From Prosthecobacter debontii (GTDB lineage Bacteria > Verrucomicrobiota > Verrucomicrobiia > Verrucomicrobiales > Verrucomicrobiaceae), in assembly GCF_900167535.1 (NCBI RefSeq), contig NZ_FUYE01000002.1:310001-374000 (forward strand): a stretch of 64,000 nt of DNA, written 5' to 3'. The notes beneath the pieces were generated by a model. It was not told where the DNA came from, made no database searches, and saw nothing but the letters and a program-made list of their open reading frames with translations. A program made the translations under genes and the position numbers. Of the stretch, positions 1-8,036 are shown piece after piece (position 1 is the first letter of the stretch; every line of letters starts with the position of its first letter).

Positions 1-219
1 GTTGAGTCCGAAAACAACGATACCAATAGCGATAGCTACAACTGGGCACCGAAGATCGAGCGTATCGCCAGCGATGGCAGCGTGGCTCCCATCACTCGTG
101 CCGACACTGATTTCTGCGGCCCTTCCCAGTGGCCTATCAACCGCCCCAAACCACAAACTCCCCTCGCCCAGTTGGCCCAGGTGCTGATGATGTCGAACGA
201 GTTTCAATTTGTTGATTAA
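1..219 (+). CDS. C-terminal end of a DUF1553 (PSD1-type) protein, partial
   Basis: The window opens inside this gene; only the last 72 codons are visible, in frame from base 1 to a TAA stop. The visible end reads through a Pro-rich stretch to a LAQVLMMSNEFQFVD tail, which is characteristic of the C-terminus of DUF1553 proteins, large secreted proteins of Verrucomicrobia and Planctomycetes often fused to DUF1549 and cytochrome-like domains. These genes are usually followed by a DUF1501 gene, and one lies 600 bases downstream, which supports the call. Function in the family is not established. Start and N-terminal domains lie outside the window. Confidence 0.8.
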   Translation, partial: VESENNDTNSDSYNWAPKIERIASDGSVAPITRADTDFCGPSQWPINRPKPQTPLAQLAQVLMMSNEFQFVD

Positions 220-264
220 CCGAACAAACCCAGTGATTTTGAATCCCTAACCAAGGAGGTCTGT

Positions 265-501
265 ATGTCATCCATCGCCCAAATTCGTGAACAGATCGAT
301 GAGCTCAGCTATGCGGAGCGGGTCGAGCTTTCGGAATGGCTGCAGCTGACAACGCCTGTCGAGGAAGAGGAGGATCAAGCCTATCTGGATGAAATACTCG
401 CCCTCGCAGAAAAGAGGTCTGAGGAGTTGCGGGCTGGTAAAGTCATCGGCATCCCGTGGGAAGAAGTGAAGCGGCAATTGGACGCTACACAGCCAACATG
501 A
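265..501 (+). CDS. Putative addiction-module antitoxin component (78 aa)
   Basis: A short acidic, helical protein beginning MSSIAQIREQIDELSYAERV. It resembles the 'putative addiction module component' family (TIGR02574/PF09720), whose members have a helical N-terminus with a LSxxERxEL-like core, an acidic middle and a C-terminal WxxVK motif (here WEEVKRQ). These act as the unstable antitoxin that binds a RelE/ParE-type toxin. A strong ribosome-binding site (AAGGAGG, 253-259) sits before the ATG. The stop overlaps the next gene's start in an ATGA at 498-501, the usual coupling of antitoxin and toxin. Assignment rests on family resemblance and the pair arrangement. Confidence 0.8.
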   Translation: MSSIAQIREQIDELSYAERVELSEWLQLTTPVEEEEDQAYLDEILALAEKRSEELRAGKVIGIPWEEVKRQLDATQPT

Positions 502-812
502 ACATCGACTTCCACCCTTTAGCCGTCGGTGACTTGCTTGATGCCCAAAAATACTATGGAGAAATAAATCCAGCCCTTTCGAAAGACTTTCGCCAACAAC
601 TCGATCTCATCGTCGATAGTCTTTTCGCTTCTCCTTTTCACTATCATCCCCTGTCATCTCGCTCCCGCTTTAGACGCGCCAATATGAAACGTTTCCCGTT
701 CAACCTGATTTATGAGATCGTCGATGCCGACTCCCTCATCAGGATTGTCGTGGTGCGTCATAATAAACGCCATCCTTCGTATGGTCTGAACCGCAAGTGG
801 TCATCAACTTAA
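498..812 (+). CDS. RelE/ParE-type toxin
   Basis: 104 residues starting MNIDFHPLAVGDLLDAQKYY. The pattern (beta strand, two helices with an A/LxDL..AxxYY motif, then strands with RRANMKRFPFNLIYEI and IRIVVVRHNKRHP) is typical of the RelE/ParE toxin superfamily: FPF-x-L-x-Y and the late RHxxRxP box are diagnostic. An in-frame ATG exists 42 bases further upstream, but the ATGA overlap with the antitoxin and the fit of the N-terminus favour 498. Whether it cleaves mRNA (RelE-like) or poisons gyrase (ParE-like) cannot be told from sequence; the Arg/His-rich C-terminus leaves both open. Confidence 0.85.
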   Translation: MNIDFHPLAVGDLLDAQKYYGEINPALSKDFRQQLDLIVDSLFASPFHYHPLSSRSRFRRANMKRFPFNLIYEIVDADSLIRIVVVRHNKRHPSYGLNRKWSST

Positions 813-821
813 TCCCCCGCC

Positions 822-2261
822 ATGTCCCACCACGCCCCCAATCTTGAACATCACTTTCTGACCCGTCGTCAGTTGCTCGGCCGCCTCGGCATGGGCATGG
901 GTTCCATCGCTCTGGGGGACCTGCTCGGAGCAGGCAAAGCGCAGGCCGCATTGAATGCGAACAACCCTTTCGGTGTGCGCCAGCCGCACTTTGAGCCGAA
1001 GGCGAAACGCGTCATTCACTTCTTCATGAATGGTGGTCCCTCTCAGGTGGACACCTTCGATCCCAAGCCCATGCTGGATAAGTATGATGGCAAGGCGCTG
1101 CCGAACATTCTGAAGACGGAGCGCCCGACAGGGGCCGGGATGAAGTCCCCCTTCAAGTTCCAGAAGTATGGCCAGTGTGGCTTGGAGGTCAGCGAGATTT
1201 TCTCTCGCACCGCTCAGTTTGCCGATGATCTCTGCGTGATCCGCTCCATGCAGGCGGATGTGCCTAACCATGAACCTTCTCTCGGTCTCATGAATACCGG
1301 TGACGGGCGCCTGCACCGTCCGAGCTTTGGCTCCTGGGTCACTTACGGCTTGGGTTCCGAAAATGAAAACCTGCCCGGCTACATCTCCATGTGCCCGAAT
1401 GGCATGCCCACCCGCCGCACGAAGAACTGGCAGTCTGCCTTCCTGCCCAGCATCTATCAGGGCACCTACATCAACACGGAGAATACCGATGTCGATAAGC
1501 TGGTGGAATACATCAAAAACACCTCCCTGGATCTGAAGCAGCAGCGTCGTCAGCTCGATCTGCTTTATGAGATGAATCACAATCACCTCGTCCAGCGCCA
1601 GAATGATCAACAACTGGATGCCCGCATTCAGAGCTATGAACTGGCTTATCGTATGCAGATGGAGGCGACCGACGCGTTCGACATCAGCAAGGAGCCCGAA
1701 CACATCCGCAAGGCTTATGGCGAAAATCATTTCGGTCGTCAGACCCTGATCGCGCGTCGTCTGCTGGAGCGTGGAGTTCGCTTCATCCAGCTTTGGACCG
1801 GTGCTGGCCAGCCTTGGGATAGTCACGATGAAATCCTCGATCACGCCCGGTTGGCGAAAGATGTGGATGGCGCGATTGCGGCCTTCATGGCTGATATGAA
1901 GCAGCGTGGTCTCTTCGATGACACCCTTATGATCTGGGGTGGTGAATTCGGCCGCACTCCAGCGGTTGAGCTTCCGACACCCGGAGCGAATGCAGGCAAG
2001 CAGCGCGGACGCGACCACAACCATTATGGCTTCACCTACTGGTTGGCTGGCGGTGGTGTCAAAGCCGGTTACACCCATGGCGCGACCGATGAGTTCGGTT
2101 TCGGAGCTGTGGAGAATCCTGTCCACGTGCATGATCTGCACGCCACGCTCCTGCGCACCCTGGGCTTCGACCACGAACGCTTCACCTACAAGTATGCCGG
2201 ACTCGACTTTAAACTCACCGGCGTGAACGAATGTAAGGTGGTGAAAGAGTTGCTCGCTTAA
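822..2261 (+). CDS. DUF1501 domain protein, Tat-exported
   Basis: 479 residues. The N-terminus has a twin-arginine signal (TRRQLLGRLGMG followed by a hydrophobic stretch and AQA cleavage-like site). The body matches the DUF1501 family: FFMNGGPSQVDTFDPKP near residue 65, GxWxxYGLG, WDSHD, and GGEFGRTP with RGRDHNHYGF towards the C-terminus, which recall alkaline-phosphatase/sulfatase-fold metal ligands. DUF1501 proteins are abundant in Verrucomicrobia and Planctomycetes and are commonly paired with DUF1549/DUF1553 or DUF1800 proteins; their biochemical role is unknown. Here the DUF1553 gene lies upstream with a toxin-antitoxin pair between. The start lacks a clear ribosome-binding site. It converges on and abuts the thioredoxin gene. 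Confidence 0.92.
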   Translation: MSHHAPNLEHHFLTRRQLLGRLGMGMGSIALGDLLGAGKAQAALNANNPFGVRQPHFEPKAKRVIHFFMNGGPSQVDTFDPKPMLDKYDGKALPNILKTERPTGAGMKSPFKFQKYGQCGLEVSEIFSRTAQFADDLCVIRSMQADVPNHEPSLGLMNTGDGRLHRPSFGSWVTYGLGSENENLPGYISMCPNGMPTRRTKNWQSAFLPSIYQGTYINTENTDVDKLVEYIKNTSLDLKQQRRQLDLLYEMNHNHLVQRQNDQQLDARIQSYELAYRMQMEATDAFDISKEPEHIRKAYGENHFGRQTLIARRLLERGVRFIQLWTGAGQPWDSHDEILDHARLAKDVDGAIAAFMADMKQRGLFDDTLMIWGGEFGRTPAVELPTPGANAGKQRGRDHNHYGFTYWLAGGGVKAGYTHGATDEFGFGAVENPVHVHDLHATLLRTLGFDHERFTYKYAGLDFKLTGVNECKVVKELLA

Positions 2262-2657
2262 TTAGAAGCCTAACATCTTTTGCATGGCAGCCTTGGGGAT
2301 CGCTCCGGTCTGCCGTGCAATCACGTTTCCCTTTTCGAAGGCAATGAAGGTGGGTAAAACGTGCACCCGATATTGTGCAGCTACGTCGGGCTGTGTTTCC
2401 ACATTCAGGCGCAGCACACGTGCTTTCCCGGCCAACTCAGTGGACAACTCCTCCACCTCAGGTGCGATCATCTTGCAGGCTCCACACCAGTCTGCGTAGA
2501 ACTCCACCAATACTGGCGTGCCAGAGGCCTGAGCCGCCGCCAGCGTTGCTGAGGAATCTCCACCGCTTTTCTGCGGCGCAGACACGTCCATGAGCATCCA
2601 GGCGACCCAGCCTAAAGCGGCAGTTGCCACCCACAAACCGATATTGGAGGCTTTCAT
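2262..2657 (-). CDS. Thioredoxin-family protein, membrane-anchored
   Basis: 131 residues from the ATG at 2657 (MKASNIGLWVATAALGWVAW). An N-terminal hydrophobic segment (about residues 5-25) would anchor or export the protein. The thioredoxin fold follows with a WCGAC active site (VEFYADWCGACKMIAPEVEEL), the cis-proline in HVLPTF and a C-terminal GxIPKxxMxKML helix. Family members exchange disulfides; an exported version would act in the periplasm. A longer reading frame upstream of this start lacks recognisable sequence and runs into the phosphofructokinase gene, so I reject it. The stop abuts the DUF1501 stop. Confidence 0.9.
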   Translation of the reverse strand: MKASNIGLWVATAALGWVAWMLMDVSAPQKSGGDSSATLAAAQASGTPVLVEFYADWCGACKMIAPEVEELSTELAGKARVLRLNVETQPDVAAQYRVHVLPTFIAFEKGNVIARQTGAIPKAAMQKMLGF

Positions 2658-2713
2658 CAGGTGAAAACTGTCATGGCAATCCGTTCGACTGCCAAGCACT
2701 TTCCAGGGAGGGT

Positions 2714-4003
2714 TTACACCATGATCGCGGGTTGACCGGTGCTTTCCAGCACCGCATGCCAGAGCTCTCCTTTTGAGTCCACCTTGCGCCGACCATGGGT
2801 CACCATATCCAGAGGCAGATGCACGAAGGCATTGTGCCAACGTCCCACCAACATGGAGGTCTTACCTGCCATGGCGGCATGGACGGCGGACTGAGCCAAG
2901 CGTGAGCAATACACGTTATCCTGAGGATTGGCTGGCACGCTACGGACGATGTAGCTGGGGTCGATGTATTTCAGGTTTACCTCCATGCGGCGCGCCTTGA
3001 AGAAAGCATTGATCTGATCTTTGAGGAACAAGCCAATGTCACCATATCGTTTGTTACCGCTGGCATCGGTGCCATCAGCGGCTTGGCAGAGTTCCTGCCC
3101 AGCACCTTCGGCCACCACAATGACCGCACTGCCACGCTTCGCCAAGCGATAACGGAGAGCTTCCAAAAGCCCCGCCGTCCCTTCCATGGTAAACGAAACT
3201 TCAGGAATGAGCACGAAATCCACATTGCTTCCTGCCAATGCGGCATAACAAGCAATGAAACCACTGTCTCGACCCATCAGTTTCAGCAGGCCCACTCCAT
3301 TGACCGCACCACAAGCCTCGGTGTAAGCGCACTTGACCGCATTGACCGCTTCCGCAAAAGCCGTCTCAAAGCCAAAGCTCTTGTCCAGATACATGATGTC
3401 ATTGTCAATGGTCTTGGGGATCCCCACGACCGCCTTACGCAATCCACGATTTTTGATCTCTTTCGCGATTTCGGAGGCACCGCGAAGGGTGCCATCCCCA
3501 CCGATCACAAAGAGGATATCCACCCCCATATCCTCAAGAGTATCGACCATCTCACCGATTGGCTGCTGGCCGCGTGAACTCCCCAGGATGGTGCCGCCGA
3601 AGTTATGAATCTGTGCAACAGACTCCGGTCTCAACATCAGAGGCGTATGCCCGTAACGCTGCACCAAGCCTTCATAACCATAACGAAAACCATACACCTT
3701 GGTAATGCCATATTGGCGGTAACACTGATAGACAATGCCGCGAATGATGTCATTCAGCCCCGGGCATAAGCCACCACACGTCACGATGCCCACGGTGGTG
3801 CGTGCGGGATCAAAAAAGATCTGCTCACGAGGTCCTGCCTCTTCGAAGCTCAAGGCGCTTTCAGGCTCCTCCAGTCCACGGACGGTGTTGCTATAAAGAA
3901 TACGGTCTTGATCCGTTTTAAACGGCACTTCAGTGCTGCCGATCTGGTGCAGTGGAGACGCAAACTGGCATGGACCGAGGGAGGGGATGTCAACATTCAG
4001 CAT
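2714..4003 (-). CDS. ATP-dependent 6-phosphofructokinase, TP0108/plant-like subtype
   Basis: About 429 residues from the ATG at 4003; a GTG at 4036 would add 11. It catalyses phosphorylation of fructose 6-phosphate to the 1,6-bisphosphate in glycolysis. Visible motifs: GIVTCGGLCPGLNDIIRG (nucleotide loop), GGDGTLRGA near residue 168, PKTIDND near 196 with the catalytic Asp, and MGRDSGFIA. In this superfamily a Gly at the second position after GGD favours ATP over pyrophosphate, while Lys in PKTIDND is shared with PPi enzymes; the Gly/Lys combination is found in the ATP-dependent plant and TP0108-like group. A perfect 7-bp inverted repeat (4033-4039/4046-4052) spans the alternative GTG start. 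No clear ribosome-binding site is seen for either start. Confidence 0.92.
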   Translation of the reverse strand: MLNVDIPSLGPCQFASPLHQIGSTEVPFKTDQDRILYSNTVRGLEEPESALSFEEAGPREQIFFDPARTTVGIVTCGGLCPGLNDIIRGIVYQCYRQYGITKVYGFRYGYEGLVQRYGHTPLMLRPESVAQIHNFGGTILGSSRGQQPIGEMVDTLEDMGVDILFVIGGDGTLRGASEIAKEIKNRGLRKAVVGIPKTIDNDIMYLDKSFGFETAFAEAVNAVKCAYTEACGAVNGVGLLKLMGRDSGFIACYAALAGSNVDFVLIPEVSFTMEGTAGLLEALRYRLAKRGSAVIVVAEGAGQELCQAADGTDASGNKRYGDIGLFLKDQINAFFKARRMEVNLKYIDPSYIVRSVPANPQDNVYCSRLAQSAVHAAMAGKTSMLVGRWHNAFVHLPLDMVTHGRRKVDSKGELWHAVLESTGQPAIMV

Positions 4004-4087
4004 GGGACGATCAATAGAGAGCACAACGGGTGCCACCCGCTGATACGGGTGGTGAATTTGTGCGACAGAAAAGGCACAAGGAGAGAA

Positions 4088-5803
4088 TTAGGAGCGGACG
4101 CCGAGATCCGAGAGCAGTTGCTGAATGAAGATTTCCCGCTCTTCGGGAGTCAGCGTGCCCTCACGCCAGCAGAGCGTCAGGACCAGTCGCCCGTTTTTCT
4201 CATTGGTGAAAACGCCCGTGCCTGGAGGATCTGAGAAGCTCGGCACGTGGTAGGCATTCGTCACGGACGCTCCGGCAAACTGAGTCAACTCCGGCGCAAA
4301 CACACCTGTGTTGGAGTGATAGAAGGAACTGAATTTCCCCTTCATGTGCCAGTTGATGAAATGCATGTGCAGGCTGGGCGGCATTGGTCGCATCATCCAC
4401 ATGAGATCGCGGAAGGCATCACCGATCTTCTCCTTGATGAAGCGGGTGTGCTGCTTGTGGAGAGACCCAGCAGCAGCGTCCAGCGTGGTCAATTCTTCGG
4501 CCAACAGATTGCAGAAGAACATGGTCAGGTGGTTTTGAAAAAGCGGTCCACGAGTGCCTTTTTTACGCACCTGGATCGGCACACAGCACATCAAAGACTC
4601 CGGCTTCTGCTTTCGGAAATCAAACACCGCCTGATGCGCGCGCATGGCACAGGCGAGATGGAAGGGCATGTTGATCAGGGGTCCAGAAACCTCCGCACTG
4701 CGACGAGCGACCTCAGCGCTTTGTTCTTCCGTCAAGGTAATCACCTGGAAATGGGCACGACCCGAGGAAAGCTTCTCCGAACCCAGAGCCTCGAAGGGAT
4801 GCTTCATCACCGTATCGAAGAAGGCCGGCATCACCTTGGCCGTCTTCCAGCGTTCACCCCAACCACGAGTATCTTTGAAATCCGTGAGATCAAAGGCCGG
4901 CACGGGCTCGCTCTTACCGCCCAACAAGCGGTTCATCTCCAGCAGGAAAAACTCCGCTCCAATGCCGTCCATGATGAGATGGCTCCAGGAGAAAACGAAG
5001 ACACACGTGCCATCTTCTTTTTCGACCAAATCAAACCGGACATTCATCCAGCCATCGTCGTATTGCGGCAAAGAGGTGTTGATGATGTCATCCAGCTTCG
5101 TCTGCAGATCAGCAAACTTCTGCGCACCGTGAGCGATCAAGCCTCCTGAAGACCTTTCATCGGACCAGAGATTCAACTCCAGAGGGCGCTGATAGCGGGC
5201 AGGCACCCAAGTATGCAGGGAAAAGAAGCTCGGTTTTTCCAGCTTGGCGGTGAAGATCGGGAAAGGGAACTGATCCGGCAGCTTCACCAGCAGATCACGG
5301 ATCGCCTGGACGTCCGGCACACGATCCAGCTCAATGAACGAACGCGCGATGTGTCCGCCCTGCCCAGCATGCCGAAGCATTTCATCGAAAGCATGCGTGA
5401 AGAAATCGCAGTCTCGCAAGGGCAGACGATCCAGCTTCGGCTCCGGCACGATCTCTTTCGGTGTTGTTTCCACGACCTCAGGTGACACCGCAGGCTCAGA
5501 AGCAATCACCGGAGCTGGTTCTTCGACAACCCCGCCCTCAGTCACGACATATCCCTGTTGAACGAGAAGTGCCCCAATGGTCTGCGCACTCCTGAAATTC
5601 GCTCGCGAAACACTGCCCACCGGGATGGCCACGCCGTAATGCTCTTCCAGCAATAGCAAGAGCTGCATGATGGCCATCGAATCAAGCCCTGCCTCAAAAA
5701 GATCAGAGCTCACTCCAAAACCAGGAGGCGTCTGCAGGACTTCATCACGAACAAGGTCGAGCACACGCAGCTCGAGTTGGGGCAAAGTGGGGGCGTCAGG
5801 CAT
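4088..5803 (-). CDS. Acyl-carrier domain fused to a condensation/acyltransferase-like domain
   Basis: 571 residues. Residues 1-85 form an acyl/peptidyl-carrier domain with DLFEAGLDSMAIMQL; Ser42 would carry 4'-phosphopantetheine. A Pro/Glu-rich linker (about 90-125) leads into a 440-residue domain like the chloramphenicol-acetyltransferase/NRPS-condensation/wax-ester-synthase superfamily. Its motif reads SHLIMDG (274-280) instead of HHxxxDG: the catalytic second His is present but the first is Ser. Such enzymes join an acyl group held on a carrier to an alcohol or amine. No other carrier-dependent biosynthetic genes adjoin it, so the substrate is unknown. It is upstream of the phosphofructokinase gene on the same strand, 84 bases away. 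Confidence 0.8.
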   Translation of the reverse strand: MPDAPTLPQLELRVLDLVRDEVLQTPPGFGVSSDLFEAGLDSMAIMQLLLLLEEHYGVAIPVGSVSRANFRSAQTIGALLVQQGYVVTEGGVVEEPAPVIASEPAVSPEVVETTPKEIVPEPKLDRLPLRDCDFFTHAFDEMLRHAGQGGHIARSFIELDRVPDVQAIRDLLVKLPDQFPFPIFTAKLEKPSFFSLHTWVPARYQRPLELNLWSDERSSGGLIAHGAQKFADLQTKLDDIINTSLPQYDDGWMNVRFDLVEKEDGTCVFVFSWSHLIMDGIGAEFFLLEMNRLLGGKSEPVPAFDLTDFKDTRGWGERWKTAKVMPAFFDTVMKHPFEALGSEKLSSGRAHFQVITLTEEQSAEVARRSAEVSGPLINMPFHLACAMRAHQAVFDFRKQKPESLMCCVPIQVRKKGTRGPLFQNHLTMFFCNLLAEELTTLDAAAGSLHKQHTRFIKEKIGDAFRDLMWMMRPMPPSLHMHFINWHMKGKFSSFYHSNTGVFAPELTQFAGASVTNAYHVPSFSDPPGTGVFTNEKNGRLVLTLCWREGTLTPEEREIFIQQLLSDLGVRS

Positions 5804-5877
5804 TCTTGGGGGAAGCCCGAACCTATCGTTCCCAAACGCAGGGTCAAGAACTGCCGTAAGCTGAAACGCCGGAGTCT

Positions 5878-6918
5878 TTACCCCTGGGAACGCAGGGAAA
5901 TCTCCTTCACCCCCATTTCCAGCTCCTGCACTTCAAAACGCACGGCCAAAAATTTCTCAATCAGAGTCATGTTCGTCTCGGTATGATCACTGATCGCGAG
6001 GGTGCGGAAAACTCCGCCGCCCGTCAAAGCCATCGGCAGGAGCAACTGGTCTGCAAGATGCACACCGACGGGAGCTGACGAGGCCAAGTAGGAGCGCAAG
6101 CCTTTAGCGGCACCCGTGGCCACCGATTCGGCTGATTTCCCCATCTGAGCAATGCCCGAACTGATCTCGCAAATATTCGCGAAGGCAGCCCCTAACAAGA
6201 TCGCGTTTCCGGGTCCCGCACTATCATTGGCGTAACGCAGTTCCAGCTTCCCGGCCTCCCATTCCAAGATGCGAGACACCGCCGCCATCTCACGCTCCGC
6301 GATGTCGCGCCCGAGATGAGCATGCAGCACTCGTCCGAAGCAGCCTTGGGATTCACCGCGCTCCAGCAGCTTGAGTTTCTTCCACTTTTTGATGGGTGAA
6401 ATCTGAGCGGTCAGCAGACCTCCGCCCGCTTGCATGAACCCATGTCGTTCCAAGGTCACCTCGGCTTTGACTCCCATCTTGCGCAGGACCGGCATGAAGC
6501 ACTGATCCATGAACTCATAGGGCGGAGCCAAAGGATTGTGCGTGCCACCTTCGATCCGCACACGACTCTCGCCATCGGCATGCAACAGGGCGGGCAGCAG
6601 CGTCTGCAAAACCAACGTCGTGCTTCCCCCACTGCCGATCTTAAAATCATACTCCCCTGCCCTCACGGGCCCAGGAGCGAAGACCAACTCGACAGACCCA
6701 ATCTCGGCCCCATCCACCGCCGCACCACTGACCTCTGCCGCCGCCTTCACACAAGTCAGATGCTGACGCATCAGCCCGGGCTTGGGCCGCTTGCCACGAA
6801 TGTTCGTCATGCGAAACGGCTGCCCCGTCACCAGGGACAAAGACAACGCCGAACGCAGGAGTTGCCCACCGCCGGATTCACCGGAAATTTGGAGAAGCGA
6901 TGTGTTGGTTTTGGTCAT
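5878..6918 (-). CDS. rtcA: RNA 3'-terminal phosphate cyclase
   Basis: 346 residues. RtcA converts an RNA 3'-phosphate to a 2',3'-cyclic phosphate using ATP through a covalent His-AMP intermediate. Visible: N-terminal GESGGGQLLRSALSLS, RGKRPKPGLMRQHLT, the family signature GSGGSTTLVLQTLLPALL (96-113), HNPLAPP, HLADQLLLPMAL, and DHTETNM where His312 corresponds to the adenylated His of E. coli RtcA. Length matches the family. It belongs with rtcB and rsr upstream on the same strand, but is separated from rtcB by a membrane-protein gene and by two genes on the other strand that start only 33 bases from it. It therefore probably needs its own promoter. Confidence 0.96.
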   Translation of the reverse strand: MTKTNTSLLQISGESGGGQLLRSALSLSLVTGQPFRMTNIRGKRPKPGLMRQHLTCVKAAAEVSGAAVDGAEIGSVELVFAPGPVRAGEYDFKIGSGGSTTLVLQTLLPALLHADGESRVRIEGGTHNPLAPPYEFMDQCFMPVLRKMGVKAEVTLERHGFMQAGGGLLTAQISPIKKWKKLKLLERGESQGCFGRVLHAHLGRDIAEREMAAVSRILEWEAGKLELRYANDSAGPGNAILLGAAFANICEISSGIAQMGKSAESVATGAAKGLRSYLASSAPVGVHLADQLLLPMALTGGGVFRTLAISDHTETNMTLIEKFLAVRFEVQELEMGVKEISLRSQG

Positions 6919-6951
6919 TGCGAAAGATAGTGGGTCAGATAGACTCTGGAA

Positions 6952-7143
6952 ATGTCAGCGGGAGTTACCAGCCTTGAAGAGATTTGTCACGCCGACCGCG
7001 AGCGCTTGGCCCGCATGGTCCGTGAGCAACCTCCGGTGACTCGCGAAGCGTGGGAAGCCCAAGTAAAACTCTTCGAGAAAGTGGGACGCGATACTAAAAC
7101 CAGTCTTCCGATTTGGAAGAGGCTCTGGAAATCTCGATCATGA
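6952..7143 (+). CDS. Small helical protein, partner of the following kinase-like gene
   Basis: 63 residues, MSAGVTSLEEICHADRERLA..., charged and probably helical with no recognised domain. Its TGA overlaps the ATG of the next gene as ATGA (7140-7143), so the two are probably translationally coupled. The arrangement of a small first protein and a larger second one resembles toxin-antitoxin or enzyme-partner pairs, but nothing in the sequence proves this. It begins 33 bases from the divergent rtcA start. I do not recognise the family; the call rests on frame length, position and coupling. Confidence 0.5.
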   Translation: MSAGVTSLEEICHADRERLARMVREQPPVTREAWEAQVKLFEKVGRDTKTSLPIWKRLWKSRS

Positions 7144-7628
7144 ATCAAGTCGAGCTTCCAGCAGGTTTTGGACAAACCCGGGGCTCCGAACATGAGGTTT
7201 GGTTTTCGAAAGATGGGCGCGCTATCAAAGCGACTCATCCAGGAGAGTATGGGAGGTTGTTTGGTCCTGATCGATTTGCGACTCTGGAGCAATATCTGGA
7301 GCGAATCCGACTTACCGTGGATCTTTTCGGTCTCGATTGGAGGATTCACGGCATTCACGGTTTTGAACGGAATGTCCGCGTGGTCACCAGTCAGCCCATT
7401 TTCCTTGGCAAACCAGCTACACGACAAGAGATCACTGAGTTCATGAAAAAACGACGCTTCGTATTTCATCGGACGAGATTTGGAGATGCTTGGTATCGGC
7501 ATGAGGACAACGTCTTAGTGGCCGACGCTGAGCCAAAGAACGTGGTGCATGGCGTCGAGGGTCTCGCACCGATTGATGTGATTGTATGCAGGCCGTCGGC
7601 AGAACTCTTGAAGGCTGCAAACATCTAA
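7140..7628 (+). CDS. Putative kinase-like protein (Kinase-PolyVal-like)
   Basis: 162 residues from the coupled ATG at 7140 (MNQVELPAGFGQTRGSEHEV). The N-terminus GSEHEVWFSKDGRAIKATHPGEYGRLF resembles a minimal glycine-loop/VAIK-like start seen in small kinase-fold proteins known from polyvalent phage proteins; later DAEPKNVVHGVEGLAPIDVIVCRP is like a catalytic-loop to metal-binding (DxxxxN...IDV) segment. The resemblance is from memory and the fold could be wrong. It lies in a two-gene unit inside the rtc locus but on the opposite strand, and converges with the small membrane-protein gene five bases beyond. Likely a mobile or defence-associated insertion; role unknown. Confidence 0.6.
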   Translation: MNQVELPAGFGQTRGSEHEVWFSKDGRAIKATHPGEYGRLFGPDRFATLEQYLERIRLTVDLFGLDWRIHGIHGFERNVRVVTSQPIFLGKPATRQEITEFMKKRRFVFHRTRFGDAWYRHEDNVLVADAEPKNVVHGVEGLAPIDVIVCRPSAELLKAANI

Positions 7629-7633
7629 ATAGA

Positions 7634-7996
7634 TCATCTGATCGAATTAAAGAGATACCGAACGACCTCGACACAGCCCATGAGGAAAACAACAACAAAG
7701 AGACTCAAGATAAGTAGACATCCGACCATGGCCAACTTGCTCCCTGATTCAGCATCATCAAAATCAGGAGTCGCTTGATCACTCACTTTGATATGACTGA
7801 ACTCAATGGCAGGTTCCTCGATAAACGCTTCACCTTTATCCAATGCATTATCAATGGCAGCACGAAGAGCTTGTAGTCCCTCTAAGTTGCCAATGATAAA
7901 ATTAGAATCTTCCTCGCGATAGTCACCTGGACGTGCCCAAGGCACGCTTTGAGAAACTTTTGATATTGGGTCGTCTGTATTCACGTTTTTTGCCAT
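7634..7996 (-). CDS. Small tail-anchored membrane protein, hypothetical
   Basis: 120 residues. The soluble N-terminal part contains NFIIGNLEGLQALRAAIDNALDKGEAF, a helix-rich stretch also seen in small uncharacterised bacterial proteins; an acidic segment follows and then one transmembrane helix close to the C-terminus (about residues 90-112, LAMVGCLLILSLFVVVFLMG). The topology suggests a tail-anchored cytoplasmic protein. It lies 40 bases after rtcB on the same strand and so may be the distal gene of the rsr-rtcB transcript. No function can be assigned. Confidence 0.65.
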   Translation of the reverse strand: MAKNVNTDDPISKVSQSVPWARPGDYREEDSNFIIGNLEGLQALRAAIDNALDKGEAFIEEPAIEFSHIKVSDQATPDFDDAESGSKLAMVGCLLILSLFVVVFLMGCVEVVRYLFNSIR

Positions 7997-8036
7997 TGGG
8001 GACGGAAAGATTCCCCCTTTCGACTATCAGTTAGAA

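Noticed and set aside
804..2174. A 456-codon open frame on the minus strand
   Set aside because: It is the shadow of the DUF1501 gene; its protein shows no family pattern.
2658..2840. An N-terminal extension of the thioredoxin protein
   Set aside because: The extra residues have no signal or domain pattern and overlap the phosphofructokinase gene; the ATG at 2657 gives a good membrane anchor.
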